In this document: piece after piece, positions 12,540 to 24,800 of the stretch | Layout of the letters: each line of letters starts with the position of its first letter | Position numbering within the stretch: position 1 is the first letter of the stretch | NCBI GenBank assembly: GCA_004352715.1 | Contig: SCFE01000115.1 | Coordinates: 648,557 to 712,556 of the forward strand | Source of the DNA: Hofstenia miamia | Taxonomy: Eukaryota > Xenacoelomorpha > Acoela | Length of the DNA: 64,000 nt | Reading direction: 5' to 3' | The notes under the pieces: generated by a model | Databases searched by the model: none | Seen by the model: only the letters and a program-made list of their open reading frames with translations | What the model was told of the DNA's origin: nothing | Made by a program: the position numbers and the translations under genes

Positions 12540-13808
12540 CAGGGCCAGCCTTAGCTAGCGCGGGTCGGGGCAAAATATGCATATATAAAATGAAAAATTC
12601 AGGTTATCAACGTCCTGTTATTATAATGTTAGTGGTAAAAATACATAGATCTGCTTGCATATGCTCTGCGTTGGGAAATTATTTAGCTTGCAAAATATAT
12701 ATAATGATATAATTTTTGCTCGATAATATAACTGTAGATTATTGTATATAATTGCATCCCAACAGTTTTAGCTATTGGTATTAAATCAAAAAAAACCAAT
12801 ATACATTACAACTTGAGAATATTACAAACATAGTATGCAATTATGCATTTTTAGAGATCATTTAGTATTTTAAAGCATCTTCAACTCACTTTAAAGAAAT
12901 TAATCCGTGGAAAGCAATAATAACCAAATAATAAAGTATCTTAAGTCACCTTAAAGCAAATTAGTGTTTTGAAAACCATCTAATACTTTAAGATATCCTT
13001 AAATTACTCTAAAGAGAATCATTGTACACAATATAGTTGATGTGTATATTTTATCACTTAATCAATCTCAGATTGCAAGAAAAATTGAAGCAACTGCAGA
13101 AAACGTGTTTTACATAAAAGGAAAATGATATAGTAGTACGATAGAACAAATAGCTATATTATTTCTATAGAAGGTAATAAATTCATCAAGGAATTTTCCT
13201 TGTTTTTTGGAATTTAATAGAATAATAGAATTAAAGCATATTTGTTATTTACCACGTATTTATAAAGATTTCTTATTTGCTCTATTTTACTAAAATTATT
13301 TATTAAATTCGAAAAAAGTAAATTTCATGCTACAGCAATCCAGTGGCGTAGCCAGAAAAACATTGGAGTGGGATTTCAATCTGAATAATACAAACAAAAT
13401 AATTTTCTATAAATTGTATTATATTTTCAACAAAATCATGCAATTTCGGAATACAAAGTTTGAAAATTTGTTGGTCATGGCTCCGTTCGCTCCCCCTTGC
13501 TACACCTATGCGTCAATCTTAATTGATAGCAGTTACAAACCACTTAGGCATTCTCTGTATATATAAGATCCCAAATATCTTTTAATTACAACATTAAATA
13601 CCAAAAGAGCCTTTATTTGTTGTAAATCATTGTACATACTAAAGTATATATCACAATGGGCAAATTCAACTAGCAATATAATTGTTGAACTCATATTGTG
13701 AAAGATTCAATATAAAATTTTTAATTTTACTAATAATGTTTCTGTAATAATTGCTTAGTGCGGGACCCATGGCATTGGCCCCTTGGCCCCACTTAAAGTC
13801 AGTACTGT
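12540..13808. mobile_element. Possible hAT-like non-autonomous element
   Basis: The left end CAGGGCCAGCCTTAGC resembles the widespread hAT terminus CAGGGCCGGCCTTAG. The reverse complement of the right end is CAGTACTGACTTTAAG followed by GGGGCC-rich sequence, about 10 of 16 matching. Both flanks are TA repeats, so a target duplication cannot be judged. A smaller element (13341-13510) is nested inside. Confidence 0.35.
13341..13510. mobile_element. 170-bp hAT-like MITE
   Basis: The left end CAGTGGCGTAGCCAG and the reverse complement of the right end, CATAGGTGTAGCAAG, are an imperfect inverted pair of the common hAT type CAGTGGCGTAGC. Candidate 8-bp target duplications are CAGCAATC (13333-13340) and CGTCAATC (13511-13518), 6 of 8 identical. 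Confidence 0.6.
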
Positions 13809-13810
13809 AT

Positions 13811-14486
13811 ATATATATATATTTGTTTATTTTTATATTTGTTTATTTGTTTGTTTGTTTTACTAAGTACGCACTATAGAAAATTCATAAGTATTATATT
13901 GAACGTGATTTATTGGTTCAAAATGTTTAACACATTTCGCGGGAAAGCCAATTATTTTAGTATTGGACACTACACGGAGTTATATACGAAAATAACTGTG
14001 ACTATACATATTGATAAATAAATTTGTCAGAAAGGGTATTGACTAGTCAGAATCCGTTCTGACATATTGCGAGTATTGACGGTAACATATAAAATTTTAT
14101 ATAGTGTTATGTTTCACAGGACAAAATATGTTTAATGTTTTCAATATAAAGATAATAATAGTTGATTATTATTATTTTCGCCAATTACTAACTTCGTGTT
14201 TTCCATTTTACCTAATCATTCTTTTGATATCCTTTTCATTTGTAAATATGTCGAAATTTACTAATATAATAGTCGATTGTATTGATTTCCTAATAAATTT
14301 GAGAACTTTCATATTTCAGGTATGTCATAAAATATAACTTACTTGGTTGTGTTTGCAAGATATCAAATCCTGATGAAAGAAATACATTTAGAAGCATTCC
14401 GAAAAGGAGCAACATGTTTTAGATGTTCAACTTGATGTAATGTTTGATTTGGTAACAGGTGCTAATTGTTGACAATTTTCATGTTG
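13811..14486. other. No gene recognised
   Basis: AT-rich with a short (TA)n and a GTTT-rich stretch. Two short plus-strand open frames here resemble nothing I know. Confidence 0.5.
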
Positions 14487-16657
14487 GGAAATTTCTGGAT
14501 ATTTGTATAATTCAAATAATATATCTGTCTCAAATTTAAAATTTTTTATTACACCTACCGTCTTTGAATATGTAGTTTTGTCTAAATATTATATTAAAAA
14601 TATTCTGTTCTGAAGTTATGCAGCTTTTTATGGAAAAGCCGTTGTTATGATTCTCTACATGACAAGTGCTTAAAAAACATTAATGTAGGCTCTTTGAAAG
14701 TTTTGTTCAATATTGGAGATACCTGACATCTGTATTTCATACTTCACTTAGCAGAGAATTGAAAATGGTGTTAATTAATGCTACATACATGTGCATTAAT
14801 TTGAAACTGTTTGTATCTAATTAGTTGCAAATGTGTAAGTCTATATTTGTAATTTAACACAACGCTAATATTACTGAAAATTAGGCCTCATAAAGCGCAA
14901 CTTTTAAATGGTAAATATGTTTGGTTTTAAAAATAACATCTTTACCAATAATTCTTTATCATAAAAAGTAATACCACAATCAAATATTATTGTTGTGATT
15001 GCAATATTGGTGTAAAAATTTCATTTTATGTTCAATGTGAGAAAGTATAGCCGAAATTAGGCAACATTTGATATAATTGAATTAGCATTCTTAAGTACTC
15101 TAACTTAGTTTACTATAGTGTAGAAAAAATTATTGGAAATGATTAGTAATTAATTGGTTTATGTACACGAGGTTATTATTTCAACTGAAGCACTAGTTGC
15201 AAATATTTTCAATTCAGTCATGTGAACAGTGGATTATTTTGCAAATTCAAATCAGTGAAAAATGAGTCTAGAGCTTATTGTTAAGAAAATTTAGAAGACC
15301 TGCATCTTCACATCAAATTGAAACGCGCGCATGACGTTAAAGTTATTATAAAGTTTATTTCAAACTTTCTAGCAATCTTGTGAAAGCATTTGGAAATGGT
15401 TGCGTATTAACACATTTGTGGATGTCTAATTTAGGGTGGTCGATGATGCAGGTAAGGTATTTCGGATAATCGTACTAGTCAGCAAAAGGTTTGTAGGTTT
15501 CTGTATCGGCCTGCATCTGGGGAAAGATTTACCCGTAAAAGTTTTACCTGTGCCTACCTGAACAACTATGGNGGAAATTTCTGGATATTTGTATAATTCA
15601 AATAATATATCTGTCTCAAATTTAAAATTTTTTATTACACCTACCGTCTTTGAATATGTAGTTTTGTCTAAATATTATATTAAAAATATTCTGTTCTGAA
15701 GTTATGCAGCTTTTTATGGAAAAGCCGTTGTTATGATTCTCTACATGACAAGTGCTTAAAAAACATTAATGTAGGCTCTTTGAAAGTTTTGTTCAATATT
15801 GGAGATACCTGACATCTGTATTTCATACTTCACTTAGCAGAGAATTGAAAATGGTGTTAATTAATGCTACATACATGTGCATTAATTTGAAACTGTTTGT
15901 ATCTAATTAGTTGCAAATGTGTAAGTCTATATTTGTAATTTAACACAACGCTAATATTACTGAAAATTAGGCCTCATAAAGCGCAACTTTTAAATGGTAA
16001 ATATGTTTGGTTTTAAAAATAACATCTTTACCAATAATTCTTTATCATAAAAAGTAATACCACAATCAAATATTATTGTTGTGATTGCAATATTGGTGTA
16101 AAAATTTCATTTTATGTTCAATGTGAGAAAGTATAGCCGAAATTAGGCAACATTTGATATAATTGAATTAGCATTCTTAAGTACTCTAACTTAGTTTACT
16201 ATAGTGTAGAAAAAATTATTGGAAATGATTAGTAATTAATTGGTTTATGTACACGTGGTTATTATTTCAACTGAAGCACTAGTTGCAAATATTTTCAATT
16301 CAGTCATGTGAACAGTGGATTATTTTGCAAATTCAAATCAGTGAAAAATGAGTCTAGAGCTTATTGTTAAGAAAATTTAGAAGACCTGCATCTTCACATC
16401 AAATTGAAACGCGCGCATGACGTTAAAGTTATTATAAAGTTTATTTCAAACTTTCTAGCAATCTTGTGAAAGCATTTGGAAATGGTTGCGTATTAACACA
16501 TTTGTGGATGTCTAATTTAGGGTGGTCGATGATGCAGGTAAGGTATTTCGGATAATCGTACTAGTCAGCAAAAGGTTTGTAGGTTTCTGTATCGGCCTGC
16601 ATCTGGGGAAAGATTTACCCGTAAAAGTTTTACCTGTGCCTACCTGAACAACTATGG
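14487..16657. repeat. 1,085-bp direct duplication across a single N
   Basis: 14487-15571 and 15573-16657 are the same sequence with one difference that I can see (CACGAGG at about 15169 versus CACGTGG at about 16255). They are separated by a single N at 15572. No gene lies inside. Confidence 0.9.
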
Positions 16658-17441
16658 GTTTAATTTCAACCAATCCAAAGCAGTGTTGTGCAGTTAAGCT
16701 AATTCTGTACCCACCTTAAGGCATTAATGGCAATATTAACAATCGGTCTAATAGATGTCTTCATAGATTGGTTATGAACTATATAATCAAACTTTAAAAT
16801 ATGCTTACCGATCTGTTCTATTATTGTAATAACTAGGGCGATTTTTTTGCCTAAAAAATTTAAAATTTTGAACCGAAAATTTGGTTTTTTACTTAAACGT
16901 GTAATTTTTTACCTAAAAAATTGACCTAAAGATTTTTAGCTTTTTGCTTTTTTCAAATTCCTGTATTGTCTGCTAAACATAATCAACTAGGTAGTAAGAA
17001 ACACCAAGACAGAACTGCCCATTATTTTATTGTCTTAATTTAAGCATGCCTTTGGCATTGAGAAAAACCGTTCCATGGAAGCAGAACACTTGCAATTTTC
17101 AGTTATCCATATTCTGTAAGACTTAATGAAGCGATGATTCCTTAAGTCATGTAATCAATAGTTTTCAATTTTAGGCAAAGCATCCAAAATTAAGGTTGAT
17201 TCAAACTCAAAGCCTTTTACAATTTCAATTCAATTAATAATAATTTGTGGCTTGCACTAACTTTTGCATTATTGGGTCATTGATAGCATAGCAATTCTTG
17301 CTCTCTCAACAATGACACTCTTAGTAATGTTATTTTATAAACATTACAAAATATTGAAATAGTATTTAAATATTTGCTCTAACTTATTTCTAATTTAGCA
17401 GTTAGGGCGCAGTGAGATTTACCCATGTTTTTGCAAACTAG

Positions 17442-17476
<35 letters not shown>

Positions 17477-17477
17477 N

Positions 17478-17697
17478 GGTTCAACCTCAAGCCACAAGAC
17501 TTCTTCCATGCGGGAATTGGGGCACGTCAGCACCGATGATCTAAGTGAATTACAGTTAGGGAAGATATGTGGTGATACTTTTGTTTTTATGAATTATACA
17601 TGTATATGAAGTAAAATTCTACGAATATTTTGAACACCCCTGGTACATTATCTTCATATCTGCATTTTTCTAAGCCGTTGCATTTTCGTTTCGTGTT
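17478..17697 (+). repeat. Second copy of the mariner 3' end and its flank
   Basis: Identical over 220 bases to 33675-33894, which holds the mariner transposase C-terminus, 3' untranslated part and flanking DNA. It begins directly after the single N at 17477. Confidence 0.9.
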
Positions 17698-18283
17698 AAC
17701 TGGTGGTACTATATTTCAAGAAAATATTACATTATTTGTATATATATTTTCATTTAATATTCTTTTCAACTCATCTGTATGCATTTCATTTATTTTAATG
17801 ATAAAGAAATGACATTCTTGAAATAGATCTTAAAAATTGTAGGAATCCAAATCTTTGCACTTTGTCAAAACAAAACAGCATCTGAAGATTTCCATTTAAT
17901 AATTATTTATTACATAAGTCACTGTCTCTTCAAATTCTTAATTTTCACAATTATTATAATGAATATATCATCTCATCTACAAATCTTAGCCATCATGTTT
18001 TTGATATTTCTACAAATACTAAGTTTTCACTACAATGAAGCCATTATGTTATTTATACATAATCATTTTAATATGCATAGCTTTGTTTAATCAAGAATCA
18101 AAATTACTTTCTACTCCAGACAATGCGAAGTTGATGAGACCATACCTGCGACTTCAAATTTAATGAATTTCAAATTATTCAACTGCTTTAAAGCAGAGTT
18201 AGAACTTGTTTTGACGGAAAAATTTTATTTTCAATGTATGTTTATTCTCTGATTGTATACATATAAATAAATAAAAACAAAAC

Positions 18284-18324
18284 ATATATATATATGTATA
18301 TACATATATATATATATATATAGC

Positions 18325-18371
<47 letters not shown>
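18284..18371. repeat. (TA)n microsatellite
   Basis: Alternating TA with short interruptions (GTATATAC, TAGCAGATA). Confidence 0.95.
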
Positions 18372-18373
<2 letters not shown>

Positions 18374-18772
18374 AAAGCTAAATGAATTGGAAATGATGTC
18401 ATAGATTTATAAGTAGAACATTCCTCCTCTTTAAACATTTGCTTACAATTTAAACACAAAACGCGGGAATTTTCTCAGATACTCTGCTATTAAAAATGTT
18501 GTTAAGTTTTGTATTACATGGTTTTAATGAGTTTTTTATGAAAATCATTCATACATTTTTTCTTTTCCAAAAAATTTGACCTAAAAATTAGACCTCAAAG
18601 AAAATTTTTTTACTTCATTCCAAATGTTGTTAAATTTTGAATTTATTTTAACCTTAAAATATTTAAAATATGTATGCATGTGCATTAAAACAAAAATTCT
18701 TGCTATTTAAACGAAATTGACCTTTATTTCAATTTGGACTTTTTTTACTTTTGTTCGCCCGAGTTATAACAA

Positions 18773-20311
18773 CAATTTCGCTAGATGATGAAGTGTCATG
18801 AATTATACTCTCCCTTTTAACCTCGAACCTAATTCTAAACTCAAAAAACGTGTTTCAGCTACATGAAATTACATTGATAAACAATAAATTTTCGGCTTAT
18901 AAATCTTAATTATTTAATGTATATTCAAACTACTGATTCATAAAATGACTTTTAAAGATATTTATTTAAGCTTTCTGCTTTGTGGTGACCATTTCTAAAA
19001 ATCGTTTACACTTCATTACTTGTAGAGAACATACATTCGTGTGTGGTACCATTAAAATGACAATTGGAAATGGAAGAAAGGTAGTACATGCTATACATAG
19101 AACATCTGTAAATATATTTGCAAAGAAATTCTGCGTTTAGCTGTATTTATTTCTCTATTATTTTTTGTGGTAGTGCATTAAAGTAGGCCTTGCTATGATT
19201 CATTGCAGGTCAGGAATTTTCTAGGTTTAGATTTTGAATTACTATTAATTTCTCTGATCATGAGACTACATTTATATTTCTTAAGCAAGGACATGAGAAT
19301 TTAGTATGCCCTTGCTCTAATCCATATTTAATTAATTCGAAAGAAGGACTATGTATTTCCAAGGAGAAGAAATTGAATGTCAACTAATCATTTGATATCA
19401 AACAAAAGAAATGTACTTTCGAGCATGAGAGGTTTAATTTGACCAAACTGGAAAGGTGAAAATTGAATAACTCACTTATTTAGGTCAATGGGATAGCAAA
19501 ATGTATATTAAGTGTTTAAAAATTTAAGGAATATTAAGATTGTCGTATAAGCTAAATCTTAACAGTAAGCATATCATGCCTATGGATAGGGAACGCCGTA
19601 TTTACTCATTGGGGATATCCTAATGCGGAGAATGATACAGAGCTCTGTTTTTACATATGCTCTATAATCATGATTTTCTTTCAAAAATTTCTCAATCAAA
19701 CAATTTCGAATTTTTTTATTTTTTCACATTGTTATTTACCAAATTTGAAATTGAATTTAGGAAGCAGACAGACACATTTTAAATATATTTAATATATTAG
19801 TACTAATTAGTCTAGCGCTTACAAAATTTTGACAAAATCATCTTGATTAACATTGATCGAAAAGATAAATTTTAATAGTCCTTAGTAACATATTCATCGG
19901 AGGGTACAGATACAAAATGGCCCAGTTATAATTAGGTTGAAAAATTTCATAATGCAAATGTTGCTGATAGCCATATATTATAAAGCCTTCTGCGTATGGA
20001 TTGCTGAAGTTTCAAAATAAATTTTAATCGATTTACACAAATAGTTGGAGTAAATTTTATTATTTTCTTACCTAAGACTACCTTACGAAGGGTCAAACAA
20101 AAACTTACATGAAATAAAACGTTCTTCATGTGCTATAGTATAAAAGTTGTACATAATTTAACATCTCATTTAATCTTCTCCATCCAATTTTTCTTTAACG
20201 TATTATATTTTAATTACCATGAAGGTAAGTAAATTTCTATATTAAAAAGATTATAGTAAATTATATTTTATCATCAAGCGTAATTTGAAAATACTAAATG
20301 CCATTGTTAGT
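18773..20311. other. No gene recognised
   Basis: AT-rich sequence downstream of the MIF-like gene. The minus-strand open frame at 19947-20129 lacks an acceptor in the right place and was not taken as its last exon. Confidence 0.5.
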
Positions 20312-20384
20312 CTAGAGATCTTTAAGCAGAACTCCACCCACTGCAGTATTTTGCAAGTCCGCTAGCTTCATTTCTATGACGATC
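20312..20384 (-). CDS. MIF/D-dopachrome tautomerase-like protein, exon 3 (C-terminus)
   Basis: The exon follows acceptor TTTGCTTAG and starts with one base that completes the arginine codon split at the end of exon 2 (AG|G). It then encodes IVIEMKLADLQNTAVGG and a short hydrophobic tail ending in TAG at 20312-20314. The pattern, a beta strand, an acidic/polar turn, G-G and a hydrophobic end, matches the last strand of MIF-superfamily proteins. The phase match and length give a total of 119 residues, against 115-118 for MIF and DDT. Confidence 0.85.
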
Positions 20385-21057
20385 CTAAGCAAACGTGCAT
20401 TAACATTTCTCTTTATAAATCCCGTTTATAAATACTAATAATACCATTTTCCTATTCAACGGCATAGGTTCTTAAAATCTATTTTTAATGATGACACTTC
20501 AATATTTTTTATACACAACATTGAATGTTAGTGAAAACATTGTCACGTTGTTCTTTTAATGGAAGGTATTGATTAAAAATAGGTCAATTAAAACTCAATG
20601 ATGTAGCTTCGAAAATCTTTTCTAAATTTTATATGAATACCTTCTTTTTAAAGCTCTAAGGCTCTTAATCATATACATTATCTATATATCTATATCAGAC
20701 TTGTTAGCGAGCCTAGCCTAGCAGAGCTTGAGCACTGCATTGCATATATAACGAGCCTTTATTAAGGCAAGTAAATACAGAGTTCTGCCTTTTAATTTTT
20801 TATGCAGATTTTTCATATTCTTCATTCAATATAACTTTTTTCATAATCTTATTTTAAAATGTTTATTAAATAATAGGAAGAGCAATGTAAAAAATTCTGA
20901 GAGTGCAATATTTTTAAAAAAATATCGAGCTAAAACGAGCATCATTGCATGGTTCAAAGTAGCGAGCCGAGCCGCAAATACTAAAAAGTAAAACGAGCTG
21001 AGTTTAAAAATTTCAGCTTGTTGACAAGTCTGATCCATATTCATTTAGCTTATTTAC
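20385..21057 (-). other. Intron 2 of the MIF-like gene
   Basis: Donor GATAG|GTAAAT and acceptor TTGCTTAG|G, phase 2. It is almost half filled by a 337-bp hAT-like element (20696-21032) that ends 26 bases from the donor junction. Confidence 0.85.
20696..21032. mobile_element. 337-bp hAT-like MITE with 8-bp target duplication
   Basis: The left end CAGACTTGTTAGC and the reverse complement of the right end, CAGACTTGTCAAC, are inverted repeats. The flanks are ATCTATAT (20688-20695) and ATCCATAT (21033-21040), 7 of 8 identical, the duplication length of hAT elements. Many GAGC/GCTC words near both ends resemble hAT subterminal transposase-binding repeats. Confidence 0.8.
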
Positions 21058-21230
21058 CTATCTTTAGCAATGCCATGAACTTCATGTATTTTTTCTGTAA
21101 TTACTTCGAAGTATTTTTTCACATTATCCTCACTTGGCATTGTGGTCACGGTGATAAGAACCTGCGCACAAGGCTCAGTGCTTCCTGCCCACATTGCGTG
21201 CATTCCAGGCTCCAGTGTCATTGCAATTTT
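21058..21230 (-). CDS. MIF/D-dopachrome tautomerase-like protein, exon 2
   Basis: Begins in phase 0 after acceptor ATGTTTTAG and ends AAAGATAG|GTAAAT in phase 2. It encodes 57 residues, including EPGMHAMWAGSTEPCAQVLI. The GSTEPCA motif after a short hydrophobic strand is the hallmark of the MIF superfamily and closer to DDT (STEPCAQ) than to MIF, because the MIF CxxC pair is absent. The exon then encodes a long amphipathic helix ending in IAKDR, corresponding to helix 2 and the start of the last strand. Confidence 0.93.
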
Positions 21231-21713
21231 CTAAAACATTTATATTTGAAAAAAACATATATGGCAGAGTCACATTTTCTGCCAGAACCTTTTTAATATT
21301 TCAATAAGCAAATGTAAAAGAAATTTAAAATAATGCATTGATCTTAAGACCTTAATTTGATTGAAGTTTACAAATTATTCTTTTTATATATGTAAACTTA
21401 TTGATTTACTTATTGTCAAGATGTAGATAATAGACAAAATTTATGTTTAACTTTACTAACTTTATTATATTTTCTAGTTAGTTATATTAATATAATGTTA
21501 TTTTTATTTTTAAATAGCATGACTTACAAAATTTTATAATCAAAATCGAGTTAAGCATAGATGGTGTTCAGAAAAATTGCATTTAAAGGTACATTTTTTC
21601 AAATCGCTAGAAAAATTAAACACGAATATGAGAAATTATACCTGCAGATAAGACTAGAATATTAAAAGCTTTCTATATGTCAGAAATAACGAGTAATGGA
21701 TTAAATAACTTAC
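21231..21713 (-). other. Intron 1 of the MIF-like gene
   Basis: Donor AAT|GTAAGT and acceptor TTTTAG, phase 0. Nothing else is recognised inside. Confidence 0.85.
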
Positions 21714-21827
21714 ATTAATAGGTTCACCAGATATGTCACTGATCATTTTGGTGACCCGTGTTCCATGTTCTTTCAGATCTCCAAATTTTTCCAAGGGGAT
21801 GTTTGTTCGAAAATTAATGGCTGGCAT
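21714..21827 (-). CDS. MIF/D-dopachrome tautomerase-like protein, exon 1
   Basis: ATG at 21827-21825 followed directly by proline, so that removal of Met would leave the N-terminal proline that acts as catalytic base in MIF-superfamily tautomerases. The 38 residues start MPAINFRTNIPLEKFGDL and end in SGEPIN. In MIF and DDT the corresponding GKP carries Lys32, another active-site residue; here it reads GEP. The ATG lies three bases after TTTTCTAG, a good splice-acceptor sequence, so a 5' UTR intron or trans-splicing is possible. With exons 2 and 3 this is a complete 119-residue cytosolic-type protein without signal peptide, probably trimeric as the family is. Confidence 0.92.
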
Positions 21828-24800
21828 TTTCTAGAAAAGTCAAATCAAGTAAGACAATTCAATACTATGCAATTCTCGTCTGCAGCGGTGAGTAGAAATT
21901 ATTAGTACCTGTTAGAAATTACTTAACATCTAACAACCACTAGTGAATAAAGATGCACTCCAACTGCAATTAAATTGCTTTATCTAATAGCGTTTGAATA
22001 TTTACGTCTTTCAATAACTATAATGCCAAAACAAATGGAACGCATTAAGAAATTTTTTAGCCATTGAAATAGTTTTCTTCCCGAATTTTAATTTTTTTGA
22101 AACTATCATGTTTTAAATATATTACATAAAGGGAATCTGTTTGTATGCTGATTTCATAAAGCCTTTTAGAATAGTTGCTTTGTTGATTAATTCTATCACA
22201 TCAAAGTGCGGGAAAACAGCAAGTATCTGCTGGGAAAAATTTCAAAATTACTGCTAAATAGAATTTTATTAGAAATTTACCTACTCAATTTAGAGAATTC
22301 AAAAGTTTATTCGATTTTGTACATAAGATAGACTTCCGCAGCACACTAGAAGGAATGGGACGAAAATTTGATGGCCGACCTGTTTTAGGTCCACTTTATG
22401 TATAACTTAAAATGTAAATATTGCTTATAAATTCAATTGCATTCAATCTAACAGTAAGCAATTTTTGAAATTTCGACCCACTTTTTCTTACCATTTTTCA
22501 ATCTTGTTACTACTACCGTTCCGGTAGACACATTATGGCAAATAAAACCAAAAAAAAATATAACACTGGATGAAACCGAGACCAACTTCATTCAAAATTT
22601 GCTATTGCATTATATAATATAATATTATATTATTATTATATACTATATTTTAATATATTATATTATATCATAGTATATTATATCATTTTATGATTGCTAA
22701 GCAAATGCATGTCTACATAGCATTTTCTTTATTCCGTGTTCACCTTAAAAATTCAGAAATTTTAGCACATANGGGGGGGGGGGGCTTAGATGTATGGGAA
22801 AAGAACCAGCGCGACTGGATTGGCACCTAGAATATTAAAAAAAATTGAACACGGAACCACAAATATGTGGTATCACTGGTCTTTACTGCAATTATTAGAC
22901 TTTTCGCTGAGCATATATGACTTCGCACGTAAAGTGGGAGTTATTGCAAGATAAGAACAGGCTTGGACTCATAAAAATGGCCAATGCACGTAAATAATCC
23001 GAAATGTGCATTAATATTCCTAGACCTTATAAGCAAAAATTCAATTTCAACTTACTTTTATAAATTTTACATTTTTTTCTTATACTCTGAATATATTTAA
23101 TTTTAGTTTTTAGCGTAAATTTCTAACATACATAACGATGGGTTGGCAAATGGAAACATTTTTCCTTCACATGGGCGTGCCCAAATTCCCTATTACTGAG
23201 CCGCCTTGCCTATTTTTGTTCCCAGACAATGAGATGGAAAATTTCTTAAGGAAAATGGCTTTCCGATGGGAGTGTTGAAAGTACACAAAGATTTTTTCAA
23301 TTTTTGGAATTTTATGTACAATTATAAAATGATATTTGCGGTTATTTTAGTTACAAGCTGATTATGAATTTGCATAAATTACGATTCGAATAGAAAGCTT
23401 ATACATCCTGAAAAAGTGGAAAATCTCTCAATAGGAATGCTAGCTTTGGCACTGTTGACATATATTTGCTTTCAGTTTTATGCTGAATTTGCTAATACTT
23501 ACAGCATAAATACTTAATTCTGCTTTCTATGATTAATACTGAATTTACATTTAAGAGAATATACATTTCAAAATATACTAAATAGATGTTTAAATTAAAC
23601 TTATGAAGGGGAGTATATCTTAGTTTTTATATTATATCATCCAAATACTTGTATATTCGAAAATAAATCCCCAAATATTAATACATATTTGCATACACAG
23701 TTTTGAATTATGGAAAAGGGGATACGATCAAAATCATATGAAATTTTCAGGAGTAAACCTAAATATGTACTTCCATTTACTATATAATTTGAAAATAATA
23801 AACTAGTCTTTATTTGTATAAACAAAATTTATACATAGCAATACACTCGTTTATCGAAAGGCCTGGTCACTGGGGCTAAAAGAAAGTGCTTCTTACCTGA
23901 GTTACTAATACGAGGGCTTCTGATTTTCTAATCGAACTATTTAAATTTTATCAGGTCTGTTTAGTGTGCAATCAAAAATGTGTTTTTCGACATCAAATTG
24001 TTGACAAAGAGCACCTTGCTCAACTTTTTGACTGAATGATAAACAGAGTCTATGTACGTAAGATGCAGAAATAACTGAGAAAATAATGCCAATATAAAAC
24101 CACACATCACAGCATATTTACCAATGGCAAATACAATATTAACAAAAAGGATATTTCACACCTTACTCTCGTAAAATTAACAAAATATTCATTCAAAATG
24201 CTTTGACTTGAAATGAAACCCTTCATACTCAATATTAGCCTTAACTCGCCTATGATTTTTTTTGTTTTTTAATGACTTTCCTCAATGGCACGCAAAATGG
24301 TTTTTGGTGTGCTACCTACATATAAATAATCAGCTAAGTTTTGTGCTTCGCTTCGCTGCTGATTAACTGAAAATTAGAAATGCAGAGAATTTTATTTTTT
24401 TCAAAAATAGTGAATCTTTTTTAGGACTTTATCCACAGCAATATACTTTAGTACAGATTTCAACATTATGTTAATACCTTTTCAACAATAATTGTGTGCA
24501 TATATGAGGATTTCCAAATTTCATAATAGGCTTGGAGAAAAACGTTTGAAAATCTGGAAAACAGTTTTTCCTTTAGAATGAACATGAGCAGTTTGCGGTA
24601 AACTAACAGTGATTTCAAAAATGGTATTTTTATACTAATTTTTAATAAAAACTAAATATATCTTGTTCTGAATTGTGTCCAGAGCATTTTTGTATGCTAA
24701 TTTAAATATCCAAGTTGTATGATAAGTTATCAATATAATTTTTATTTACTCAAATACTAAAACTTTGTTAAGTAGCTTTTGAATGAAATTACTAAAATTT

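Larger units (their letters stand above)
16824..18772. mobile_element. Possible 1.9-kb element with 18-bp inverted ends
   Basis: TTGTAATAACTAGGGCGA at 16824-16841 is the inverse of 18755-18772 (reverse complement TTGTTATAACTCGGGCGA), 16 of 18 matching. Just inside both ends are T/A-rich stretches with repeated CCTAAA words (16849-16930 and 18570-18605), as in subterminal repeats. There is no coding capacity. The assembly join at 17477 lies inside, so the two ends may not truly be this far apart. Confidence 0.4.

Noticed and set aside
18199-18459. ORF with a long Tyr-Ile repeat
   Set aside because: Translated (TA)n microsatellite. The same applies to Tyr-Ile stretches beside the N gaps.
19947-20129. 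Minus-strand ORF as the last exon of the MIF-like gene
   Set aside because: No acceptor in the needed phase; the exon at 20312-20384 fits in phase, length and pattern.
22606-22690. TA-rich palindromic stretch as a possible origin or hairpin element
   Set aside because: It is low-complexity TATAATATTA sequence; inverted matches are expected by composition.
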